Below, piece after piece: positions 49,724 to 59,395 of a DNA stretch of 64,000 nt. Under the pieces are notes generated by a model. It had not been told where the DNA came from and searched no databases. It was given only the letters and a program-made list of their open reading frames with translations. The DNA is from JAFDZW01 sp964404255 (GTDB lineage: Bacteria > Bacteroidota > Ignavibacteria > Palsa-1295). Made by a program: the position numbers and the translations under genes. Each line of letters begins with the position of its first letter. The first letter of the stretch is position 1. The stretch covers positions 172,181-236,180 of the forward strand of contig CAYOJJ010000003.1 in the NCBI GenBank assembly GCA_964404255.1. Direction: 5' to 3'.

Positions 49724-51373
49724 ATGGTACGATATATTTTTATCCTTTTTTTATTGGTCTCCGTCAGCGCTAAAGCGCAACTGGTAAGTGCTATTATTGG
49801 CGATACGGATTTTGTACGTACTATATCTATAGTAGGTGCAGGCCCTTATGATTGCAATACAACACCTATTGGTGGAGTAAATTGGTATGGGCCCTATGAT
49901 TTTAAGGATACAAATAAATTTAAATGGATAAGCAGTGACAAAGAGCATCCTGGCTGGACTGCCGATATTTATTTTAGGCCCCGAACTACCGATACAGTAC
50001 GAGAATGCCAGGAATTTGAAGTTTACCATACGGGTAACACTCGTGGTTGTCCGAGCAGCACGGGGAGATTTGGAATATGCATCATTGGATATGGAATTTC
50101 GTCTGATTCATTAGTATTAATTAGGCCCAAACAAGAAAATATTTTACTCCTTCCTTCTCTTGCAACGAAGAAATATGAGACCAAAGTCTTATTAACCATT
50201 AGTAACAATACAAATTCGATTGTTTCTGTAAAAGATATTACGCTTTCAAAGGACACTATTTCTAAAATCACCTTAGACTCAGTTCAGGATTCCTTAGGAC
50301 AAACTATTGCATCCATACCTCCTTTCGTCTCGAAAATGAAGATTTGGGTTTTCTTTTCATCAACGAAAGGGCCTGTTTTACAGGATGAGAATTATCATCC
50401 ATTATTGCAATTCCATCTTTCCAGATTAGGAAGAGATTCGATCTATAAGAATAATCCGTCTATTACATTCCCACATGTGACGGCAGTCGTCGCAAACAAA
50501 GCTTTAGTATCTTTTCATACTGGCCTCGGATCAAGAATATTCGACACTCTTAAACTGCGCTATTATAGTATTGCACATGATCTTCAATTCGATAGTCTGC
50601 CCTATCCTTTTAAACTAATAAGTACTACCCAGTCAGATTCTGATTATATGCTTGTTTTAGCATGCGGCCCCAGCGTAGATGGGACCTTTACGGCTACGTT
50701 AAAGATCCGATTTACTTACGATGGATTTGACGGTTCACCACTACCCGGAACGCTACTTATTCCGATCGATGCCACTATCGATAATAACAGAGCTACACCG
50801 GACTCCCTTTCTTTCCATATTACAAATCTTACTTCCGAGACTAAGTCGTTCATGTTTCCTATACCAGATATAATTGACCCTAACTTGGTGAAAAGTACCA
50901 TCACTTCATATCCTTTTCCTTTTCGTATTAAAGGATCCTCGAGTTCCATAGGTAGTACCTCTGTCGTTATTGAATGTGCCGGCATATCCGGCCACTATCA
51001 TGGGATTAGCAAGATTTCGTTTTCAATCCCTTATTATAACGAGTCTCCAAGATCGTACTCGTTTTCTGTCCCTCTCGCAGCAACCATCGACTCTGTAGTT
51101 GATTCTACATTATCGATAGATAAGCCAACTGGCAATAACCCTCTTCTAAGCCCAAATCCTGCCACGACCCAGCTTCGAATTTCTGTACCACCTTCTCTTA
51201 GTCTGCAATATCAATATGAGATTTTTGATGTGACCGGACGACGCGTGCTCGCTAGCCATGTTACCGATAAAATGGCCACCGTCTCTATTTCTGATTTCAT
51301 ACCTGGTATTTACACTTTCCATTTATTCGATTCAGACCATTCCATACTCGAGCGATTTATTATCTGTAGGTAG
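49724..51373 (+). CDS. Exported T9SS cargo protein, unknown
   Basis: 549 residues from the ATG at 49724, chosen because the upstream in-frame codons overlap the promoter. Signal peptide MVRYIFILFLLVSVSAKAQ. The body is beta-rich with anchor-D-like segments (SNNTNSIVSVKDITLS). The C-terminus is a T9SS type A sorting domain (LSPNPATTQLRISV, YEIFDVTGRRVLASHV, ISDFIPGIYTFHLFD). It is more AT-rich than lpdA upstream. The function of the mature part is not recognised. Confidence 0.75.
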   Translation: MVRYIFILFLLVSVSAKAQLVSAIIGDTDFVRTISIVGAGPYDCNTTPIGGVNWYGPYDFKDTNKFKWISSDKEHPGWTADIYFRPRTTDTVRECQEFEVYHTGNTRGCPSSTGRFGICIIGYGISSDSLVLIRPKQENILLLPSLATKKYETKVLLTISNNTNSIVSVKDITLSKDTISKITLDSVQDSLGQTIASIPPFVSKMKIWVFFSSTKGPVLQDENYHPLLQFHLSRLGRDSIYKNNPSITFPHVTAVVANKALVSFHTGLGSRIFDTLKLRYYSIAHDLQFDSLPYPFKLISTTQSDSDYMLVLACGPSVDGTFTATLKIRFTYDGFDGSPLPGTLLIPIDATIDNNRATPDSLSFHITNLTSETKSFMFPIPDIIDPNLVKSTITSYPFPFRIKGSSSSIGSTSVVIECAGISGHYHGISKISFSIPYYNESPRSYSFSVPLAATIDSVVDSTLSIDKPTGNNPLLSPNPATTQLRISVPPSLSLQYQYEIFDVTGRRVLASHVTDKMATVSISDFIPGIYTFHLFDSDHSILERFIICR

Positions 51374-51388
51374 CTGTTTTCAGGCCTT

Positions 51389-51865
51389 ATGCCACGCATT
51401 ACACTTACTACCTTTATCATGGCACCTGTCGAGCGGTGCTATAATTTATCTTTGAGTGTCGATCTGCATCAAGTCTCGACTAAAAACACCGGAGAGAAAG
51501 TCGTTGCCGGGGTTATGCATGGGGTGATGAAACAGGGCGAGACGGTCACCTGGCGGGCGAAGCATTTTGGGGTCTGGCAACACCTGACGACTATTATCTC
51601 TGAAGCTACACCCTCCTCTTACTTTTGCGATGAAATGGTAAAGGGAGCTTTCAAGTCTATCCGCCATGAGCATCACTTTACAGAGCAGGATGAGGGCTGT
51701 ATGATGACGGATTATTTCGATTACGAATCGCCATTCGGAATTCTCGGAAATCTTTTCAACCGGCTTATCCTTACATCATATATGACTCGATTCCTCATTG
51801 AACGCAACCGGGTCATTAAGGAAACCGCCGAAAGCGACGCCTGGAAGCATATTCTTACCCCATAA
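51389..51865 (+). CDS. SRPBCC (START-like) ligand-binding protein
   Basis: 158 residues in the pattern of polyketide-cyclase/CoxG-like SRPBCC proteins: MAPVERCYNLSLSVDLHQVS, VTWRAKHFGVWQHLTT, MVKGAFKSIRHEHHFTEQ, MTDYFDYESPFGILGNLFNR and FLIERNRVIKETAE. They bind lipids or other hydrophobic ligands in a deep pocket. It lies 15 bp after the T9SS gene. The ligand is unknown. Confidence 0.8.
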   Translation: MPRITLTTFIMAPVERCYNLSLSVDLHQVSTKNTGEKVVAGVMHGVMKQGETVTWRAKHFGVWQHLTTIISEATPSSYFCDEMVKGAFKSIRHEHHFTEQDEGCMMTDYFDYESPFGILGNLFNRLILTSYMTRFLIERNRVIKETAESDAWKHILTP

Positions 51866-51980
51866 AGGGTATAACTGTTTAATAGTTAGGGGTTCTGCCT
51901 GCTGCCGGAAGTTCTCAAAATCTGACGGGACGTTTTCCCTCATAATTTGGTTTTTAACTACCCTAAAGAAAAAGAGTGTT

Positions 51981-53249
51981 ATGAAATTCTTCGATCACGA
52001 AGCCGATATGCCGATGGGCGCAGCATCTTCCGATGCTCCTACCGCGGCAGAACAACCCACGGAATCATCACCGGCCGCTTCCACTAGCCCTTCACCCTAT
52101 GAAGAGCACCGCAAGCAGAAGACCACGCTTAATGGCAAGGTCCTCGGTTGGGCGCATAACGGATTGGAAGTCCGGCTCGAGGATGGTACGGTGGCCGCCA
52201 TGCCGAACAATCATATCGATCTGAACCCCGATCGTAACATTGCCACCTATTTTGGCAAAACGATACCGGTTCGCGTCCTCGATGTACGGCATGAAAAAGG
52301 CGCCGATATGGTGCGAGTCTCGCATCGGATGGTTCTTGAAGAGGACGTTCGCAAGAATGCTAAAGATGCCATTGAGCATCTGAACGTTGGCGATGTGATC
52401 GATGCTAAAGTAAAGTCCTTTAATATTAAAGATGTCGTGGTCGATCTCGGCCCCGGGGTCGAAGCCATTATTCATGGCCGCGATCTTTCCTGGCAGCGCT
52501 TCGATCATCCGTACGAGATCTGCAAGCGCGGTGATGTGCTTCAGGCAAAAGTGCTTGAGATCGATAAGCGCAAGCGTTCGGTCCGCCTCGGTGTCAAACA
52601 GCTTACGACCGATCCGTTGATGGATAAATTTGCCGCTATCGAAGAAGGCGGAGTGGTCAATGCCAAGGTTAGCTCGATCGTCGAGCAGGGCGCTGAAGTC
52701 GAGCTTGAAAATGGGCTCATGGCTTTTCTTCCGATCTCTGAAATTTCCTGGGAGCGTATCCCGACGGTTTCTTCAGCCATTAATATCGGCGATACCTTTG
52801 AGGTAAAGATTCTTACCGTCGAAGCGAAGCGCCATCGTATTACCTGTTCTAAGAAGCGCCTGATCGAAAACCCCGCCCGCCAGCGCGAAGAAAAGTACAG
52901 AGTTGGCAGCGATCATAATGGAGTTATAAAGGAAGTAAATAAAGGCGGTGTTGTTATCGGCTTTGAAGATGGCAACGAAGGCTTTATTCCACGTCGCGAG
53001 CTTTCGCACGATCGTATCGAGCGCCTCGAAGATGTCTTTAAGAAAGATAAGCCGCTCGAAGCAGTCCGTGTGATCGAATACGATCGCCGCAACGGCAAGC
53101 TCACGATGTCGCTTATCGCCGCCGAAAAAGAAGCTCAGCGCACAACGCTACGCCAATACCGCCCGACGGCCAGCGGCAGCAGCTTCGCCCTCGGCGACCT
53201 TGCCGCTCTTAAAGAAAAGCTCGAACAGGCCGAACGAGCCGGTTCATAA
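51981..53249 (+). CDS. S1-domain RNA-binding protein (ribosomal protein S1-like)
   Basis: 422 residues from the ATG at 51981; an upstream extension would run antisense to nothing but overlaps the previous gene and lacks S1 character. After a disordered Ala/Pro/Ser-rich start come four S1 domains: GKVLGWAHNGLEVRL, GDVIDAKVKSFNIKDVVVDLG, GGVVNAKVSSIVEQGAEVEL and HNGVIKEVNKGGVVIGFEDG. Probably it binds mRNA or the ribosome. It has fewer domains than E. coli S1 (six), as is common in this group, so it may be the rpsA product. It ends at a strong terminator. Confidence 0.82.
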   Translation: MKFFDHEADMPMGAASSDAPTAAEQPTESSPAASTSPSPYEEHRKQKTTLNGKVLGWAHNGLEVRLEDGTVAAMPNNHIDLNPDRNIATYFGKTIPVRVLDVRHEKGADMVRVSHRMVLEEDVRKNAKDAIEHLNVGDVIDAKVKSFNIKDVVVDLGPGVEAIIHGRDLSWQRFDHPYEICKRGDVLQAKVLEIDKRKRSVRLGVKQLTTDPLMDKFAAIEEGGVVNAKVSSIVEQGAEVELENGLMAFLPISEISWERIPTVSSAINIGDTFEVKILTVEAKRHRITCSKKRLIENPARQREEKYRVGSDHNGVIKEVNKGGVVIGFEDGNEGFIPRRELSHDRIERLEDVFKKDKPLEAVRVIEYDRRNGKLTMSLIAAEKEAQRTTLRQYRPTASGSSFALGDLAALKEKLEQAERAGS

Positions 53250-53265
53250 GCAGATAGCTTTCATA

Positions 53266-53292
53266 AAAAACGCCGCTTCAAGCGGCGTTTTT
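53266..53292 (+). terminator. Terminator of the S1-protein gene
   Basis: AAAAACGCCGCT pairs with AGCGGCGTTTTT around TCA. Confidence 0.88.
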
Positions 53293-53355
53293 ATTTGAAC
53301 AGAATTCTCCATTGATTTGTAGTGAAGTATCACTCGCATAATTCTATCTGTTATT

Positions 53356-55233
53356 GTGACACGTGCCTGTAAGCATCCCTGGATTTGGATGCTCATTCTT
53401 GCCGCCGGTTTTCTTTGCCCATTCACCCTGATGGCACAGCCATCGGGTACCCTGCGCCTTCCCCCATCACTTGAGCGCGAACTCAAGATGCGCGGAGCTA
53501 CTTCGGCACGCGTTGTTCGTTTCAGCGATACCGTTAAAGCGGATCGACTCATCTCCCAAAGTTTACGCGATAGCTCGGCTACTGAACTTGATTCTACAAT
53601 GGTGCATGATTCTGCCGTGATTACTATCGATACAGCCGTCTCACTTTCGCATAAGGAGTGGCTTGATTCTATGCTCACCGAACTTCCTGAGACCGAGCAT
53701 ACTCCGGAAGGCCTGCGCTTCCATTATCCGGATGAAATGATGATTTCCACCGCTCGCCGGCCAATACCTCAGGATACCTCATTGCCATTGAAGATGGACC
53801 CAGTTTCAAAAGAAGATTTGCCATTATTCGATGCGCTGCCAATACAACGACCGCTTACTCCAAAGCCACCTTCCCGGTTCTCTTTTTTCATAGGCGGCGG
53901 GACACCAATGCTGCCGGAAGGATCGGCAACACTGCTCCTTTCAAATGGAGATCATAGCTCGATCGAAGCCCGTGCTTCAGGTATGCTGCGCTCGGGTGAC
54001 GCAACTGCCATCACCGGGAAATGGGATGCCTCAGTGAGCAGCCTTTTCTCCTTTGCCGCTCCAACCCCGGACCCAACTGATGCCCGTCCGCTGCTTTCCG
54101 TGACGCTTGGCTCATCGGGCTTGAGTCGTGAGATCGATAGCAGTACTTTGCATCCGACGTATTCACTAATGAATACCATAGCTTCATTCTCATCGACATT
54201 CGGCTCCCTCGAAGCTGCACAAATGAAGCTTTCCGGCTCGGTGCAGTTTACAAGCGATAATGCCGGAGCAGGAGTGAGCGAACGGTCTGGCGCTATAACG
54301 GCAGGCCTGCGTCATGCAGAAAGCGATAGCTCAAATGAATGGCTGCTCGATCTTGGTTATACCGGTGCCAGCACCACAACGAATGTCCTGCAAAATAACG
54401 GTGCGCTCGGTATGTTTTCAGCCGTGGCTTCTATTGCCTCGGCAAGAACATCGTCCTTTTATTGGAGAGCAGGTGTGCGGGCAATACTAACCAATGATGC
54501 CGATGATGCTCATTCCTATTTTTTCCCATCGATCGAGATCGGTAAGCAACTGACAAACGATCTGCGCTTATCGCTTTCCATCGATCGATCTGCGACGGTG
54601 CGTTCCTTCGCTGCATTATACAATGAGAATCCGTTCTATGCCCCGCTGCTATCGAACGATACGCTGTTCTTGCATGATAACCGCCGCGTAGCAGTCGATA
54701 ATTATACCTTCGGTGCCCAGGCTGAATACTATCTATCCTCCGACGATTACTTAAGTGTTCATCTCGGCTATAGTAAGCGGCATAATGACGTTGCTTTTTT
54801 TGGAATGCTCGGCAGCGATAGTATTGTACGGTTCTATCCGCAAGCGCTCGATGACCGGTGCTTTACCTTTGATTTTTCAGGTGAATTACTTTTCTTTAGA
54901 AATGATCGCTTCCGCTTTAGCGCGCACTTTGCCTCTACCCAAAGCGCCGATAGCCTCGAAAAGCAATTACCCTACGTGCCGACAATGAAAACCGATGCTT
55001 CTTATACCTTCGGCACCGCTCTCGAACCATTACTGCCCGGGGTAGGAGTGACCGCCATCAGCACCCAAACCAAAAATCTTTTTTATCTCAATGCCTTTGC
55101 CTCTTACCGGCTTGATGAGCACTGGAGCTTCAAAACCACCTTCGATAATATCCTCGGTACCCGGGCCGATTTTTGGGATGGCTATAACGAGCATCCGTTG
55201 CGGATGACGGTTGGCATAGCCGGCCGTTTTTAA
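53356..55233 (+). CDS. Outer-membrane beta-barrel protein
   Basis: 625 residues from a GTG (start context MTRACKHPWIWMLILAAGF); the ATG at 53389 would leave a signal without basic residues. The signal peptide ends at LMAQ. About 150 Ser/Thr/Asp-rich residues precede a long region of alternating amphipathic strands (from about 175) ending in LRMTVGIAGRF, a C-terminal Phe as in barrels inserted by BamA. Late strands (YRLDEHWSFKTTFDNILGTRADFWDGYN) look like TonB-dependent-receptor-type or porin barrels, but no plug domain is seen. Function unknown. Confidence 0.72.
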   Translation: MTRACKHPWIWMLILAAGFLCPFTLMAQPSGTLRLPPSLERELKMRGATSARVVRFSDTVKADRLISQSLRDSSATELDSTMVHDSAVITIDTAVSLSHKEWLDSMLTELPETEHTPEGLRFHYPDEMMISTARRPIPQDTSLPLKMDPVSKEDLPLFDALPIQRPLTPKPPSRFSFFIGGGTPMLPEGSATLLLSNGDHSSIEARASGMLRSGDATAITGKWDASVSSLFSFAAPTPDPTDARPLLSVTLGSSGLSREIDSSTLHPTYSLMNTIASFSSTFGSLEAAQMKLSGSVQFTSDNAGAGVSERSGAITAGLRHAESDSSNEWLLDLGYTGASTTTNVLQNNGALGMFSAVASIASARTSSFYWRAGVRAILTNDADDAHSYFFPSIEIGKQLTNDLRLSLSIDRSATVRSFAALYNENPFYAPLLSNDTLFLHDNRRVAVDNYTFGAQAEYYLSSDDYLSVHLGYSKRHNDVAFFGMLGSDSIVRFYPQALDDRCFTFDFSGELLFFRNDRFRFSAHFASTQSADSLEKQLPYVPTMKTDASYTFGTALEPLLPGVGVTAISTQTKNLFYLNAFASYRLDEHWSFKTTFDNILGTRADFWDGYNEHPLRMTVGIAGRF

Positions 55234-55336
55234 AGTTATTTTTATTTGCTTTTTCTCATAGTTTTTCGTATATTTATAGTACCGTTACTACAGTTCGGTG
55301 GTTATTTATATACGAAAGTATAATGCTATAGCGGTC

Positions 55337-58300
55337 GTGAAACTAAGGGTATTCGTTATTGTCCTATTATATGTAGTCCTCAGCAGTATTCTGAGAACAT
55401 CGGCATATAGCCAATGGCAGCAAATGACGGGGACGATCCTTGGGACTATTCCAAATGCGTGTTGCGGATTTTCGAACATTCATTATCGTGACGGTATTCT
55501 TTGGGCAGGCACAACGGTACTTTACAGTTCGGTAGATTCGGGAGTAACTTGGGTTCAAAATACTACCTTTCCAACCGGGACAACAATCTGTGAGATTAAC
55601 TTTTTGGATAAAAATAATGGCGTTGTCGGTACAACCTCAGGGGTATTCAAAACAGCAACGGGCGGTGCAAGTTGGGTAAAAATATTAAATAGTACGGATT
55701 GCTTTGGTGCCGAATTTGCCGGCAGCGCTGCAAATATAGTTGTTAGTGCCGATGGTAGTAACCCGGGTTTCCATTATACTACCGATGGAGGTACTACCTG
55801 GACCAGATTTGATACCCATAATCATAATCTACCAATTCTTGCCTATCCGGACGGTACTGCATATGGCCATGCTGGAGGAAACATTTATAAAACAGTTAAT
55901 TTTGGAGCCAGTTGGCAAATAATTTCAGCTATTGATTACGATTCTTTTTCTTTTGCCAGGGATTCCGATGCCTCGACCATTTATTTTATGAATGAAGAGG
56001 GCCATATCTTTAGCGATGGACAAGCCAGCTTTTTTAAGTCTGTAAATGGGGGTCAAAATTGGTCGCAGATGACTGCCTTTGCAAGTCAATATTATACCAG
56101 TGGGGTTTCAGTAACTCCTTGTGCCATCTTTTGCCAAACAAAAAACGTAGGTGTTGTCCGTTCTACCGATAAGGGAGCAACGTGGCAATCGATCGGAGGA
56201 CCGAATAATTTTATAGATACCAGATTAGTCTGTGCTATCAACCACAATATTGTCATTGCAGCAGATGGGAATGGGAATATCTGGAGGACTATTAATAGCG
56301 GCGGCTTTCCTATATCAAGCAACGTCCGACATCCTGTATTCGCGTCACTACTTCTTAAACAATGTACTTATGACTCGATAACCATTATTATACAAGGCAG
56401 TTCTTGCTCGAACCATAGGGTGACCGGTGCAGTACTGGGCGGGAAAGATGGATCTCTTTTCAGCCTTAACTCAGGGGCACTTCCTTCTGATGTGACCGAT
56501 ACCAAATTCGATACCTTAAAAGTCGGATTTCATCCGGGTACAGCCGTAGGACCATTCACTTCGACTGTAGTAGTGACAATCACCGATCCTAACACCGGCA
56601 TTAGTTACGATACTACCATTACTGTTACTGCTACCGTCACTCCTGAATCCCCTCAATTGTTTGCCAATACCCCGATCGTTACCTTTGATACAGCCAATAT
56701 TTGTACTACTGTTCGAGACTCGGTTATTAAATTAACAAACTTAGGATGCGACACATTACGCATTATCTCGGGCCCGGGTGCTCCTGGTAATGGTTTTACT
56801 ATTGATCCGGTTTCGTTGCCAGTCGTACTACCCCCGGATAGCAGTATCGTAGTGCATATACATTTTGATCCGAATACCGCTACAAACTATTCCGGCGATA
56901 TTCAATTTAAGGCTGAGCACAAAGGCTTATTTCAAAATGTCGCTGTTTCCTTACGTGGCAGAGGCATAGGAACAGTCAGCGGCAATACTCTTGATCCAGT
57001 ATTACTACTTGATACCGTAAAAATCTGTCATGGAGCGATTGATACGGTCATTGCTATTAAAAATCTTGGTTGCGATACTCTTACTATTTTGTCTGGTCCT
57101 GATATAAGCAATAGTATATTCAGCAGCGATCCTCTTACGCTTCCATTAGAAGTGCCCCCGGATAGCGTTGTTATCGTACATATTCATTTTTATCCTCCAA
57201 AGCCCGGCGGATATTCAACTACAGGGTCATTTTCCGTAGCAATAGGTCAAGATAAGGAAGACCTTCCCTTCTCGCTATTTGGAATTCAAACTAAAGCTAC
57301 TCCAGGCCCTACGGTGCTTAATACCAAGATCAACTTAGGGGTAGTTTCGATCTGTGATTCTATTCGCGATACAGTGGTCACCTTTACTAACAGAGGCTGC
57401 GATACGTTGCGTATCCTTTCAGGTCCGGGGACTTTAACAGCCGGCTTCAGCGCCAACCCGCTGCCTTTTCCGATAGTACTTCCTCCTGATAGCAGTATCG
57501 ATGTGGTGTTCCACTACCATGGTTCGTTGGTTGGCTCCTACCAAACGAATGCTACCTATCAGACTCTTCGCACCGGCAGCCCGGTATCAAATGTAGTAAT
57601 TAATTTGTCGGTGCAAAATAATGGTTCGCCCGGCGGCCCGCTCGTCTCACAAACGACGTTTACCTTCGATACGACAACAACGTGCGCTCCCGATAGAGAT
57701 ACGAGTGTTACAATCACTAATCATGGATGCGATACTCTTGTTATCTTAAACGGACCCGGCCCGCTCGGAAGTGTTTTTACTGACGATCAGCTTTCTTTTC
57801 CGATAGTACTTCCTCCCGATAGCGCCATTACCCTTCATTTCCATTACCGGCCTGTCTCTTTGGGAAGGTTTACGGCAACTCCTCATTTTAATTATAAACG
57901 CAGTTCACAATCGCAACCGCAAGGACTTGATCTTTTCTTAGAAGGAATAACTATCCCCGGGCAAAGCATCTTCTGGCTTAGTACCGATAGTATTGGCTTT
58001 GCTCCATTATCGATCTGTTCAATCGATTCCGCAGAATTCGTGTATACGAATCTTGGATGCGATACGCTCTTTGTAACCCCCCAAGGCTTGAGCGGCGACC
58101 AGGATTTTACGGCCGGTTCGGGCCCCGAACAAGCTCTGGCTCCCGGCGATAGCATTCATATCCGTATTATGCTTCTGCCCCAACAGAAGGGCAGCCGCCA
58201 ATCTTCATACCGGCTTCATATCCGTTATAGAGATGATTCGATACAAGATACCACTATCGTGATCTCCGCCACGATCAACCCGGGAACACACGTATTGGCT

Positions 58301-59290
58301 GCAACACCGGCATCACTGATCGATTTCGGTACCACCACTCTCTGCGCTTCGCCCGATTCAACTATTACACTAACGAATCGGGGGTGTGATATTTTTACAC
58401 TTTCCGGATCAAGCACAATCGCGCCGGGTTTTGTGCTTGATACCACTTTCCCAATTACCCTTCTACCGGGCGAATCAGTTACTATTCGCATTCGCACGAT
58501 GCTCGATACGATCGGCGGGAACACGACTTCAACTGCCAGCCTGAATTTCAGCGGGGACTTTTATAATTCATTTCCTCCTATTACGTTGTCGCGTAGCTAT
58601 AGGTATCGGAAAAATTATACTATTCATTTTGAGCTTCCGGCTTATCACGGCGCTGCGGGCGATACGCTGCTTGTTAACCTTGTGGCCGATTCTCTGCCCT
58701 CGGATGTTAAACAAATATCGGTATCGTTAGCACAACCGAACGATGATCTATTAACGTTTCTATTTGCCCGCAGTAATAATCAGGTCTTTCTTGAGCAGCC
58801 TTCAATCTTAAGGCTAACGGGAAATCCTCTTGAAGATTCTTCCGGTATCCTTGCTCAACTCTATTATCTGGTTCGACTGACAAGCGATTCCGTTACCACT
58901 ATTGAGCTTTCTACCGCATCCTTTAACTCCTATGACCCTCAGTATGAAGAATGCATAGCGTCGGTAACAACGACCGGCAGTACGTTCATATTCGATAGCA
59001 AGTGCGGCGATCCCACCATCGGTGCACTCCTGCGAGGCTCACTCCCGGTTAAAATTATTTCGGTACGGCCGAATCCTCTTTCCGCTACGGTCACTCTTAA
59101 TATCAAAGCCTCAGATAATCTACAAGACGAGGTGCATATTTATAATATTCTTGGATCTGAAGTCTATTCCAAACAACTACATCTCACTAATGGAGAAAAC
59201 CAGGTGATTCTCGATCTCCACTCGCTGCCAGGCGGCACATACCAGCTTCGTCTCGATCAGGAAACAGTAGCCATTGTTAAAACAAAGTAG
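55337..59290 (+). CDS. Large T9SS surface protein with BNR-like blades and anchor-D repeats
   Basis: 1317 residues if translated from the GTG at 55337, which begins the signal peptide cleanly (MKLRVFVIVLLYVVLSSI); a GTG at 55298 adds 13. Residues about 50-330 hold six sortilin/Ycf48-like repeats with Asp-x-Gly-x-x-W (SGVTWVQ, GGTTWTRF, GGQNWSQM, KGATWQSI), forming a beta-propeller. Then six anchor-D modules of about 110 residues, each with a cysteine pair ending in GCD (NLGCDTLRI, NRGCDTLRI, NHGCDTLVI), probably one disulfide each. A T9SS sorting domain ends the protein (VRPNPLSATVTLNI, HIYNILGSEVYSKQL). Surface exposed, ligand unknown. Confidence 0.83.
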   Translation: MKLRVFVIVLLYVVLSSILRTSAYSQWQQMTGTILGTIPNACCGFSNIHYRDGILWAGTTVLYSSVDSGVTWVQNTTFPTGTTICEINFLDKNNGVVGTTSGVFKTATGGASWVKILNSTDCFGAEFAGSAANIVVSADGSNPGFHYTTDGGTTWTRFDTHNHNLPILAYPDGTAYGHAGGNIYKTVNFGASWQIISAIDYDSFSFARDSDASTIYFMNEEGHIFSDGQASFFKSVNGGQNWSQMTAFASQYYTSGVSVTPCAIFCQTKNVGVVRSTDKGATWQSIGGPNNFIDTRLVCAINHNIVIAADGNGNIWRTINSGGFPISSNVRHPVFASLLLKQCTYDSITIIIQGSSCSNHRVTGAVLGGKDGSLFSLNSGALPSDVTDTKFDTLKVGFHPGTAVGPFTSTVVVTITDPNTGISYDTTITVTATVTPESPQLFANTPIVTFDTANICTTVRDSVIKLTNLGCDTLRIISGPGAPGNGFTIDPVSLPVVLPPDSSIVVHIHFDPNTATNYSGDIQFKAEHKGLFQNVAVSLRGRGIGTVSGNTLDPVLLLDTVKICHGAIDTVIAIKNLGCDTLTILSGPDISNSIFSSDPLTLPLEVPPDSVVIVHIHFYPPKPGGYSTTGSFSVAIGQDKEDLPFSLFGIQTKATPGPTVLNTKINLGVVSICDSIRDTVVTFTNRGCDTLRILSGPGTLTAGFSANPLPFPIVLPPDSSIDVVFHYHGSLVGSYQTNATYQTLRTGSPVSNVVINLSVQNNGSPGGPLVSQTTFTFDTTTTCAPDRDTSVTITNHGCDTLVILNGPGPLGSVFTDDQLSFPIVLPPDSAITLHFHYRPVSLGRFTATPHFNYKRSSQSQPQGLDLFLEGITIPGQSIFWLSTDSIGFAPLSICSIDSAEFVYTNLGCDTLFVTPQGLSGDQDFTAGSGPEQALAPGDSIHIRIMLLPQQKGSRQSSYRLHIRYRDDSIQDTTIVISATINPGTHVLAATPASLIDFGTTTLCASPDSTITLTNRGCDIFTLSGSSTIAPGFVLDTTFPITLLPGESVTIRIRTMLDTIGGNTTSTASLNFSGDFYNSFPPITLSRSYRYRKNYTIHFELPAYHGAAGDTLLVNLVADSLPSDVKQISVSLAQPNDDLLTFLFARSNNQVFLEQPSILRLTGNPLEDSSGILAQLYYLVRLTSDSVTTIELSTASFNSYDPQYEECIASVTTTGSTFIFDSKCGDPTIGALLRGSLPVKIISVRPNPLSATVTLNIKASDNLQDEVHIYNILGSEVYSKQLHLTNGENQVILDLHSLPGGTYQLRLDQETVAIVKTK

Positions 59291-59363
59291 TTAAACAGTT
59301 TGGCCTATCGGCACTCTAATCGGCAATGAGGTGAAACAAGGGGTTGAATTATGTGTTATAACA

Positions 59364-59391
59364 TTGACCTTTTTCCCAACTCTTATATAAT
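59364..59391 (+). promoter_or_regulatory. Sigma70-like promoter before the Rieske gene
   Basis: TTGACC, 16 bp, then TATAAT; the ATG follows only 4 bp later, so the start of transcription would fall in the first codons. It may be coincidental AT-richness. Confidence 0.3.
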
Positions 59392-59395
59392 ATAA

